64,000 nucleotides of DNA, taken from NCBI GenBank assembly GCA_024653345.1, contig JANLFV010000003.1, forward strand, positions 1 to 64,000, in the 5' to 3' direction. Position numbers and translations under genes: made by a program. Below the pieces are notes generated by a model, which saw only the letters and a program-made list of their open reading frames with translations, was not told the DNA's origin and made no database searches. Below, one piece after another: positions 37,285-43,747 of the stretch. The DNA comes from Candidatus Acetothermia bacterium. Its GTDB lineage: Bacteria > Bipolaricaulota > Bipolaricaulia > RBG-16-55-9 > JANLFV01. The number at the start of each line of letters is the position of its first letter. The stretch's first letter is position 1.

Positions 37285-38475
37285 ATGGACGCCCGAACGC
37301 AGCTCGAGCTGCTGAAGCGGGGCGTGGCCGTGCTCCTCCCGGAGGAGGCGCTCTTGCGGAAGCTCGAGCGCTCGCTGGAGCGGGGCGAGCCGCTTCGGGT
37401 CAAGCTGGGGATCGACCCCTCTGCGCCCCAGCTCACCCTCGGCCACGCCGTGGTTCTCAGGAAGCTCCGCCAGTTCCAGCGCCTCGGCCACACCGCCGTC
37501 CTGATCGTCGGGGACTTCACCCGGCTCATCGGTGACCCCTCGGGCCGGACCTCGACCCGCCCGCCGATGTCCAAGGCCGAGATCGAACGGAACATGGCGA
37601 GCTACGCCGAGCAAGCCTACAAGATCCTCGACCCCAAGATGACCGAGATCCACTACAACTCCGAGTGGCTGGGGAAGCTGTCGTTCGAGGACGTGGTCCG
37701 CCTCTCGGCCAGATACACCGTGGCCCGGATGCTGGAGCGGGACGACTTCTCCCTCAGGTTCAAGCGGGGCCTGCCGATCACGATCATGGAGTTCCTCTAC
37801 CCCTTGGCCCAGGCGTATGACTCGGTGGCCGTGGCCGCAGATGTCGAGATCGGTGGGGAGGACCAGCAGTTCAACTTCCTCATCGGGCGGGCGATCCAGG
37901 AGGCGTTCGGCCAGGAGCCTCAGGTGATCCTGACCATGCCCCTGCTCATCGGGACCGACGGGGAGATGGCGATGGGCCAGTCGAAGGGGAATTACATCGG
38001 CGTGGCCGAGCCGCCCCAGGAGATGTTCGGGAAGATCATGGCCCTCCCTGACCACCTCATGCCGCAATACTTCGCGCTGCTCACCGATCTCTCGCAAGAG
38101 GAGCTCGCTAAGCTGGAGGAGGCTCATCCTCGCGACCGGAAGATGCGCCTGGCCCGGGAGATCGTGACCCAGTTCCATTCGCCGGAGGCGGCGGCAGAAG
38201 CGGAGGAGGAGTTCGTCCGGGTCTTCCAACGGCAGGAGTTGCCAAGCAACCTCCCGACCGTCGCGGTCACCGGGGAGCCGATCTCGCCCCTGGATCTGCT
38301 CAGTGCGACCGGGCTGGTGAAGAGCCGGGGCGAGGCCCGCCGGCTGATCGACCAGGGGGGCGTGGAGCTGGACGGCGAGCGGCTCACGGGCCTCGAGCCC
38401 GTGACCGTCCGGGACGGGGCAATCCTCCAGGTGGGGAAGCGGCGGTTCGTCCGGCTGGTCCTCCAGAAGGGCTAG
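37285..38475 (+). CDS. tyrS: Tyrosyl-tRNA synthetase with an altered KMSKS loop
   Basis: TyrRS charges tRNA-Tyr. The 396-residue protein is a class I enzyme of the TyrZ kind: TLGH in place of HIGH (51-54, as in Thermus), the Tyr/ATP pocket blocks GDFTRLIGDPSGR and YPLAQAYDSVAVAADVEIGG, and a C-terminal S4 RNA-binding domain (LVKSRGEARRLIDQGGVELD). The KMSKS signature is AMGQS (230-234, within EMAMGQSKGNYIG), so both catalytic lysines of the motif are changed, although a Lys follows directly. It starts 5 bases after gyrA. Its TAG shares bases with the TAG of the convergent TPR gene. Confidence 0.94.
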   Translation: MDARTQLELLKRGVAVLLPEEALLRKLERSLERGEPLRVKLGIDPSAPQLTLGHAVVLRKLRQFQRLGHTAVLIVGDFTRLIGDPSGRTSTRPPMSKAEIERNMASYAEQAYKILDPKMTEIHYNSEWLGKLSFEDVVRLSARYTVARMLERDDFSLRFKRGLPITIMEFLYPLAQAYDSVAVAADVEIGGEDQQFNFLIGRAIQEAFGQEPQVILTMPLLIGTDGEMAMGQSKGNYIGVAEPPQEMFGKIMALPDHLMPQYFALLTDLSQEELAKLEEAHPRDRKMRLAREIVTQFHSPEAAAEAEEEFVRVFQRQELPSNLPTVAVTGEPISPLDLLSATGLVKSRGEARRLIDQGGVELDGERLTGLEPVTVRDGAILQVGKRRFVRLVLQKG

Positions 38476-38930
38476 CCCCTCCCGAGCAAGTAGCTCAGCA
38501 AGAGAACAGCGACCACCAGGCCGAGGCCGAAGAGGAAGAGCCGGAGCGCCAGCCGCTTGACTCGCCGGGCCTGCTCCTCGGAGAGCTGGACCCGCTCGGG
38601 ATGACGCCCGGCCAGACGGAGGGCCTGCTTCCGCTGCTTGACATACTCGCTGATCCGCCCCTGCTTCCGGTAGACCACCGCGAGATTGTGGTGGGCGCTC
38701 ACATGGGCCGGGTCGTGCTCGATCGCCTTCTTGTAGGCATACTCCGCCCGATCTAGGTCGTGAGAGTCGTAGTAGATATTCCCGAGGCGGAAGTAGATCT
38801 GGGCCGTCTTCTCCCCGAACTGGAGGGCGCTCACAAGCAAGGCGATCCCCTCGCGGTAGTTCCCCGCCTGGCGGAGCCGCTCGGCCTCCTCCAGGGCCGC
38901 CTCAACCTCGGGAAGATGCGCGGAGCTCAT
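38472..38930 (-). CDS. TPR protein with a C-terminal membrane anchor
   Basis: Three tetratricopeptide repeats fill residues ~7-105 (AQIYFRLGNIYYDSHDLDRA, AHVSAHHNLAVVYRKQGRIS), followed by a basic stretch (ARRVKRLALRL) and one C-terminal membrane helix (LFGLGLVVAVLLLSYLLG). This is a tail-anchored protein with the repeats on the cytoplasmic side, likely a scaffold; the partner is unknown. It overlaps the uracil-DNA glycosylase gene upstream by 29 bases and the tyrS stop codon. Confidence 0.8.
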   Translation of the reverse strand: MSSAHLPEVEAALEEAERLRQAGNYREGIALLVSALQFGEKTAQIYFRLGNIYYDSHDLDRAEYAYKKAIEHDPAHVSAHHNLAVVYRKQGRISEYVKQRKQALRLAGRHPERVQLSEEQARRVKRLALRLFLFGLGLVVAVLLLSYLLGRG

Positions 38931-39531
38931 CGAGCCGCCCCTTCAAGGTCTGGATGTCCTGCCAGGTCAGGTATTTCGGGCCGCCCTTCTCCTTAGTGGG
39001 GTTCCGCAACAGGTATGAAGGATGGAACATGGGGAAGAGCTCGACCGTGCCCTCCCACTTGAAGAACTGCCCGCGGATCAAGTTGATCCCCTTGTCCGTC
39101 TTGAGGAAGAACTGGGCCGCGAGATTCCCCAAGGGGACGATGATCTTCGGCCGAAGGAGGCGGAGCTGGGCGTCCAGATACGGCCAGCAGGTCTTGACCT
39201 CCTCCGGCTTAGGGGTCCGATTGAGCGGCGGGCGGCACTTGACCATGTTGGTGATGTAGGCCTCTTCCCGCTTGAGGCCCGCGGATTCCAGTATCTTGTC
39301 CAGGAGCTGACCCGCCGGGCCGACGAACGGCCGCCCGGTCGCATCTTCCACCTCGCCGGGCCCCTCGCCGATGAAGACGAGGTCGGCCGGGACCGGCCCC
39401 TCTCCGGGGACAGCCTGGGTCCGGCCCTCGCTGAGTGGGCAGAGGGTGCAGCTGAGCATCCGCTCGGTCAGCTCGGCGAAGCTCAGCCGCCGCAGGTCGG
39501 GCTGCTCCTCGAAATCGAAGAGCGACTTCAT
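38902..39531 (-). CDS. Type-4 uracil-DNA glycosylase (Fe-S cluster UDG)
   Basis: This enzyme removes uracil from DNA, mainly in thermophiles. The 209-residue protein has the four cluster Cys (CTLC at 28-31, KCRPP near 99, KTCWPY near 115), the active-site loop VFIGEGPGEVEDATGRPFVG and the leucine-loop motif MFHPSYLLRN. All are typical of family 4 UDG. A TAAAAT -10 element ends 8 bases before the ATG, so transcription may be leaderless, or the gene may be read through from tRNA-Gly just upstream. Confidence 0.95.
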   Translation of the reverse strand: MKSLFDFEEQPDLRRLSFAELTERMLSCTLCPLSEGRTQAVPGEGPVPADLVFIGEGPGEVEDATGRPFVGPAGQLLDKILESAGLKREEAYITNMVKCRPPLNRTPKPEEVKTCWPYLDAQLRLLRPKIIVPLGNLAAQFFLKTDKGINLIRGQFFKWEGTVELFPMFHPSYLLRNPTKEKGGPKYLTWQDIQTLKGRLDELRASSRG

Positions 39532-39572
39532 CGCGTGGGATTTTACACCTTAGCCCGGACGAGAGGAAGAGC

Positions 39573-39647
39573 TGGAGCGGGTGACGGGATTCGAACCCGC
39601 GACATCCAGCTTGGGAAGCTGGCGCTCTACCACTGAACTACACCCGC
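39573..39647 (-). tRNA. tRNA-Gly (anticodon CCC)
   Basis: A 75-base cloverleaf with acceptor GCGGGTG/CACCCGC, anticodon arm CCAGC-TTCCCAA-GCTGG, T arm GGGTTCGAATCCC and encoded CCA. It lies between the Asp23 gene and the glycosylase gene. Confidence 0.96.
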
Positions 39648-39692
39648 TCGCGCGATCATTATAGCACATCGCCCGCGAGCAGGCAAGAGGGG

Positions 39693-40094
39693 CTAAGCCT
39701 CAGGCTCGCGCGGGAGCTGGACCTCCTGGATGTAGACATCGACCGCGCTCACCTTGAGGCCGGTCATCTCCTCGACGCGGCGCGTGACCTTCTCCTGAAT
39801 CTGCTGCGCGACCGCGGGGATGGGATGGCCGTAGAGCACCGAGACCCGCAGGTCGAACTTCACCGTGCCGTCCTCGACCTTGGCTTCCACGCCTTTCCCA
39901 CGCCCGCCGAAGATCTGAGCCACTTGCTCGACGAGCGAGCCCTTCGTCTTCCCCAGCCCCTTCACTTCCCCGACTGCCTGCTCGGCGATCGCCACGAAGA
40001 CCTCCTCGGCGATCGTCAGCCTCCCCAGTCCCGGGATCTCCTGGCTCACCCGGCCCTTCTCTCTCCTCCGCTGCTCTTCGCCACGCTTCTCCAT
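39693..40094 (-). CDS. Asp23/Gls24 family envelope stress response protein
   Basis: A 133-residue Asp23 (alkaline shock) domain: EIPGLGRLTIAEEVFVAIAE, VKFDLRVSVLYGHPIPAVAQ and KVTRRVEEMTGLKVSAVDVY are the family's three blocks. Such proteins sit at the inner face of the membrane in Gram-positives and help with envelope stress; the role in this lineage is unknown. The ATG at 40094 is chosen because AGGAGG stands 6 bases before it. No membrane partner gene (AmaP-like) is adjacent. Confidence 0.9.
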   Translation of the reverse strand: MEKRGEEQRRREKGRVSQEIPGLGRLTIAEEVFVAIAEQAVGEVKGLGKTKGSLVEQVAQIFGGRGKGVEAKVEDGTVKFDLRVSVLYGHPIPAVAQQIQEKVTRRVEEMTGLKVSAVDVYIQEVQLPREPEA

Positions 40095-40208
40095 CACTGA
40101 CCTCCTGCGAGTGGTTTGGGGCGGCACCAGTCCCGAAGCTCATTATAGATTCCGGGCCACGGAAGAGCAAATGCGCAAGGGCATCGCTCAGGGCTCGGCC
40201 GAAGAGCC

Positions 40209-42023
40209 CTACGGCAGGGATGTGAGGGGCCAGAGGAGCGGGAGGAGCAGCATCACTAGCCCGAAGAGGATCAGGGTCAGGGGCCAGCCGACCCTGAGGA
40301 AGTCGCGGAAGCTGTAGCCGCCCGCGCTCACAGCCAGCACATTCACCGGGTGGCCGAGGGGGAGGAGGAAGCTCATCGAGGTCGCCAACGCCACGCCCAT
40401 CGCGAGTGCACGGGGATCGAGCCCCAGGGCCTGGCCGACCTGGATGGCGATCGGGGCGACCATCGTTGCGACCGCTGCGGCGTGAATGGCCTGGGCGAGC
40501 AAGGCCGCCAGCGCGACGAGCCCCGCGAGCAGCGCGAGCGGCCCGGCCGGGCCGAGAAGGCCCACCAGGCCGTCGGCTAGGAGGCCGGCCGCCCCGGTCT
40601 TGACGAGAGCGACGCTCGCCGGCAGCATCCCGGCCACGACGAAGATCGCCTTCCAGTCGATCGCCCGATAGGCGTGGTCCATCGTGAGCACGCGCGTGAG
40701 CATCATTCCCAGCGCTCCCCCCAGCAGCACCTCCTCTAGCGGGAGCCCCGCGGCCGCGAGGAGGAGGGTGAGCGCCATGATCGCTGCCGCGAGCCAGCCA
40801 CGGCCCGGAACGGGGACGGCCTCTTCCTCCTCGGCCAGGAGGATGAGGTCCCGCTCCGCGCGCAGGAGGGGCAGCCGCTCCCGCGGCCCCTGGAGAAGGA
40901 GGGCATCGCCGAACTGGAGGGCGAGGTCGCTCAGGCCGGTCCGGATCGGTCGGCCGGCCCGCCAGATCGCTAGGACCGTCAGGCCATACTTCTCCCGGAA
41001 GTGGGCGGCCCGGAGCGTCTGGCCGATCAGCCCCGAGCGCGGAGCGAGCACGCCCTCGACCACCGCGATCGCCGGGGACTCGAGGTCCCGCTCGTGCCAA
41101 TCGCACGGGGGCAGGATCTCCAGATAGGGCTCGACATCCTTCCGGCGGAAGTCCTCGAGCTTCCCCTCGAGCAGGACGATGTCCCCCTGGCGGAAGGTGA
41201 GGGCCGGGGAAGGTGAGAGAAGGAGCTGGCCGTCCCGCTCGATGGCCACCACATTGAGCCCGTAGGCGTCCCGGAAGGTGCTCCTCGAGAGGGGCTTGTC
41301 GATCAGGTAGGAGCCCGCGGGCACCCTTGCGCGGAAGAGCCGCTCGCCCAGGCGATAGATCCCCACCAGGTCCCGCTGCTCCTGAGGCAGAGGCTCAAGC
41401 CGCCCGGCCGGCGGCTGGGCCGGGAGGAGATGGCGACCCCAGAGGGCCATGTAGCCCACCCCCGCCAAGATCAGGGGCAGGCCGAGCGGGGCGAAGTCCA
41501 GGAGCCTGTAGCCCCGTAGCCCCTGGTCCCGGAGGAGGCCGCTGACGATGATGTTGGTCGTGGTGAGGAGGGTCGCCATCCCCCCGAGGAGGGTCCCGAA
41601 GGCCAGCGGGATCATGAGCCGGGAGGGGCTCACCTGCGCTCGCCGCGTGGCCCCCGAGACCGCGGGGAGGAGGATGGAAGCGGCGGCGATGTTGTTCATG
41701 AACAGCGAAAGGGAGGCCCCGGCGAGCATCACGGTCACGACCAGCCGCCGCTCGTCCGTCCCGGCTAGGCGGAGGATCAGCTCCCCCAGCCGGGCGCTCA
41801 CCCCCGTCCGGCGGAGCCCCTCCGCGAGGATGAAGATCGCCAGGATGGTGATGACCGCGGGGTGGCTGAAGCCGGAGAACGCCTCCCCTGGAGTCAGGAC
41901 CCCGGAGAGGGCCAAGATGGCCAGGACGAGGAGGGCGACCAGGTCCGCGCGGAGCCGATCGCTGAGGAAGAGCGCGATCGCCCCAGCAAGAACGGCAAGT
42001 GTGATCACCGCTTCGCTGCTCAT
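40209..42023 (-). CDS. SLC13/CitM-type anion permease with two RCK_C domains
   Basis: A 604-residue inner-membrane transporter. Two bundles of membrane helices (about 1-195 and 420-604) flank two regulator-of-conductance C-terminal (TrkA-C) domains in the centre (SRSTFRDAYGLNVVAIERDG, then FRQGDIVLLEGK; REKYGLTVLAIWRAG, then LQFGDALLLQGP). Substrate-loop motifs are SLFMNNIAAASILLP and SFLLPLGHPVNVLAVSAGGY, the SNT-like and SFxLPxGxPxN signatures of the DASS superfamily. Sulfate, dicarboxylate or another anion may be carried; the sequence does not decide. The RCK domains suggest ligand gating from the cytoplasm. Confidence 0.9.
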   Translation of the reverse strand: MSSEAVITLAVLAGAIALFLSDRLRADLVALLVLAILALSGVLTPGEAFSGFSHPAVITILAIFILAEGLRRTGVSARLGELILRLAGTDERRLVVTVMLAGASLSLFMNNIAAASILLPAVSGATRRAQVSPSRLMIPLAFGTLLGGMATLLTTTNIIVSGLLRDQGLRGYRLLDFAPLGLPLILAGVGYMALWGRHLLPAQPPAGRLEPLPQEQRDLVGIYRLGERLFRARVPAGSYLIDKPLSRSTFRDAYGLNVVAIERDGQLLLSPSPALTFRQGDIVLLEGKLEDFRRKDVEPYLEILPPCDWHERDLESPAIAVVEGVLAPRSGLIGQTLRAAHFREKYGLTVLAIWRAGRPIRTGLSDLALQFGDALLLQGPRERLPLLRAERDLILLAEEEEAVPVPGRGWLAAAIMALTLLLAAAGLPLEEVLLGGALGMMLTRVLTMDHAYRAIDWKAIFVVAGMLPASVALVKTGAAGLLADGLVGLLGPAGPLALLAGLVALAALLAQAIHAAAVATMVAPIAIQVGQALGLDPRALAMGVALATSMSFLLPLGHPVNVLAVSAGGYSFRDFLRVGWPLTLILFGLVMLLLPLLWPLTSLP

Positions 42024-42387
42024 CGCTCGAGCGGGCCCCGATCATCAGCGAGACTCATGCCTCATCGAGCCGCAGTCCAGCCCTCGGTAGCCCCATCGAA
42101 GATACCACGCGAACGCTCAGCTGACAAGACTGCTCTCTCATTGCCGCTGGGGCGGGGCACGCGGCGGACCTTTGGAAGCTCTGGGAAGGGGCCGATTCTC
42201 ACGCTCGCTCCGCCCGCGGAGCGGGCCCTCAGCTCAGTTCCCCCCGGAGCGCTCCGATTCTAGTCCACTATCGGGCGGAGGCCGGGCAAGCCAGGAGGGG
42301 GGAAGGCATGGCCCGAGCGGAGGTCGATGGAGCTAGTGCTCATTGGATGAGGATTATCTTCGCTGGAGGGAAACCCTTGAAGGGGAC
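42024..42387. other. Intergenic region between the SLC13 and HU genes
   Basis: No gene is supported here. The stretch holds one perfect 8-bp hairpin CGCTCCGC-CC-GCGGAGCG (42206-42223) without a T run, and no promoter I can defend for the leftward permease gene. The HU promoter starts at 42388. Confidence 0.6.
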
Positions 42388-42416
42388 TTGCATTTCGCTC
42401 GCGGATGCTGTATAAT
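42388..42416 (+). promoter_or_regulatory. Sigma-70 promoter of the HU gene
   Basis: TTGCAT (42388-42393), 17-base spacer, TATAAT (42411-42416). A ~25-base leader with AAGGAG precedes the ATG. Confidence 0.75.
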
Positions 42417-42448
42417 GCTACCATCTTACGGAAGAAGGAGTGAGGTGG

Positions 42449-42766
42449 ATGAACAAGAAGGAATTGGTCGAGCACCTGGCCAAGCGGACGGGCTTCACCA
42501 AGAAGGACGCGCGGGTGGCGTTGGATTCGCTGGTGGACGTGATCACCAACGCCTTGGCGAAGAACGAGGAGGTGACGATCACGGGATTCGGGAAGTTCGC
42601 CCCGCGGCCGCGCCGCTCCTCCAGGAGGATCAACCCTCAGACCAGGGCGCGGATCACCGTCCCGAGCAAGGTCGTCCCCGGGTTCAAGCCAGGCAAGCAC
42701 CTCCGCGAGAAGGTCATGCGGAATCTGCGGGTCATGGAGGTCGGGGGCAAGCTCCAGATCCGCTGA
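42449..42766 (+). CDS. HU-family DNA-binding protein
   Basis: HU bends and compacts DNA as a dimer. The 105-residue protein has the N-terminal helices (MNKKELVEHLAKRTGFTKKD), the conserved ITGFGKFAPRPR turn and the beta-arm RRINPQTRARITVPSKVVPG ending in the intercalating Pro region. About 14 residues after the usual end (RNLRVMEVGGKLQIR) are extra. The ATG at 42449 replaces an in-frame GTG because GGAG/GAGGTGG lies just before it. A strong hairpin follows. Confidence 0.96.
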   Translation: MNKKELVEHLAKRTGFTKKDARVALDSLVDVITNALAKNEEVTITGFGKFAPRPRRSSRRINPQTRARITVPSKVVPGFKPGKHLREKVMRNLRVMEVGGKLQIR

Positions 42767-42790
42767 GAGTCTCCACCTGGTCGGAAGAAG

Positions 42791-42821
42791 AGATAGGGGG
42801 CGGCTCGACCGCCCCCTATCT
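42791..42821. terminator. Bidirectional hairpin between HU and the RHH gene
   Basis: A perfect 13-bp inverted repeat AGATAGGGGGCGG / CCGCCCCCTATCT with loop CTCGA lies between two convergent genes. No T run follows on either side, so it would act as a Rho-independent terminator only through its stability. Confidence 0.6.
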
Positions 42822-42843
42822 GGCACTAGGGAGTGAGAGGGAG

Positions 42844-43014
42844 TTAGCGGCCCTTATCCTCTCGCTCGAGGAAGTCTAAGATCGCCTTCACCACGAGGTA
42901 GTTCACCGAGCGGTCCTTGTCCTTCGCTAGCTTCATCAGGCGCTCGATCGGCCTCTCCTTCAGCTTCTCCTGTGGGATGTAGATCGAGAGCTTGTCTCTC
43001 CGCATCTCTGCCAT
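42844..43014 (-). CDS. Small ribbon-helix-helix (CopG-like) protein
   Basis: A 56-residue protein with the RHH pattern: strand DKLSIYIPQE, helix ERPIERLMKLAKDKD and helix SVNYLVVKAILDFLERE. RHH dimers bind operators; here there is no toxin partner, so it is either a stand-alone regulator or a small nucleoid protein. The ATG at 43014 has AGGAGG 7 bases upstream, and a TTGACG-17-TATAAT promoter drives it. Confidence 0.8.
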   Translation of the reverse strand: MAEMRRDKLSIYIPQEKLKERPIERLMKLAKDKDRSVNYLVVKAILDFLEREDKGR

Positions 43015-43082
43015 GGGCAGACCTCCTCGTATCAATTGAGTTTAGCTCTTCCCGCTCTCCAGAGCAGGCTAAGCCAGGCACA

Positions 43083-43111
43083 ATTATATCCAATGCCCGC
43101 AATCGCGTCAA
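43083..43111 (-). promoter_or_regulatory. Sigma-70 promoter of the RHH gene
   Basis: TTGACG (43106-43111), 17-base spacer, TATAAT (43083-43088) on the minus strand, with a leader of about 60 bases. Confidence 0.7.
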
Positions 43112-43144
43112 CACCATATCCAAAAGAAGTGATAAGATCGGGGC

Positions 43145-43747
43145 TCAATCTCCGGAGTGCTCTTCTGGACCGAACTGGAAGAGCTGGTGCAGGTCGGTCT
43201 TCAGCGCCTGGGCGAGGCGGTGGAGGTTCCGGAGGGAGACATTCCGCTTCCCCCGCTCGAGGTCGCTGATGTAGCCCTGGTTCAGGCCGGTCTTGCGCGA
43301 GAGGGCCTCCTGGGTGAGCCGCTGCGCCCTGCGGAGCTGGCGGAGCCGCCGGCCGAAGGTCGCGAAGAGCTCGGCCTCGAGCGAGGCCGCGCTCGGGTTG
43401 AGCGCTTTGCTGATGATCCCCAAGGCGAGCTCGACATCGAGCGGCTTCTCCAGCTGGGCCAGGACGCCCTCCCTCTCTGCCGCTTGCCGCCGGCCGTAGG
43501 CGGTGGCGATCAGGACCTTGCTCTTCGGAGCGGCCTCTCGAAGCCTGGGGAGCAGCTCCAGCCCATCCGAGTCGGGGAGCCGCTGGTCGAGGATCACCAG
43601 GTCGGGCGGGCGAGCGGCGGCCCTCGCCAGGCCCTCCTGCCCGCTATAGGCTACCTCTACCGCGTAGCCCTGGTCAGCCAGGATGTCCTGGAGCGTCTTG
43701 CACATCCCGATCTCGTCGTCGATCACCAAGATCCGCGGCCTATCCAT
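43145..43747 (-). CDS. Response regulator with a Cro/CI-type (XRE) HTH output domain
   Basis: The N-terminal receiver domain (1-115) has the acidic pair in VIDDE, the phospho-acceptor in VILDQRLPD (Asp53), the Thr/Ala switch IATAYG and Lys in LEKPLD. After a linker, residues ~128-188 are a lambda-repressor-like HTH (LRQLRRAQRLTQEALSRKTG, then NQGYISDLERGKRNVSLRNL). Receiver plus XRE output is uncommon; most regulators carry OmpR, NarL or Fis domains. It overlaps the histidine kinase gene by 8 bases and is surely its partner. Likely role: phosphorylation-controlled DNA binding; targets unknown. Confidence 0.93.
   Translation of the reverse strand: MDRPRILVIDDEIGMCKTLQDILADQGYAVEVAYSGQEGLARAAARPPDLVILDQRLPDSDGLELLPRLREAAPKSKVLIATAYGRRQAAEREGVLAQLEKPLDVELALGIISKALNPSAASLEAELFATFGRRLRQLRRAQRLTQEALSRKTGLNQGYISDLERGKRNVSLRNLHRLAQALKTDLHQLFQFGPEEHSGD

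Noticed and set aside
42206-42223. Hairpin before HU as a small RNA or terminator
   Set aside because: A stable stem but no T run, no promoter and no conserved RNA motif I can see.
42260-42826. 188-codon minus-strand frame over the HU gene
   Set aside because: Antisense to HU, Pro/Arg/His-rich and crosses the HU promoter.
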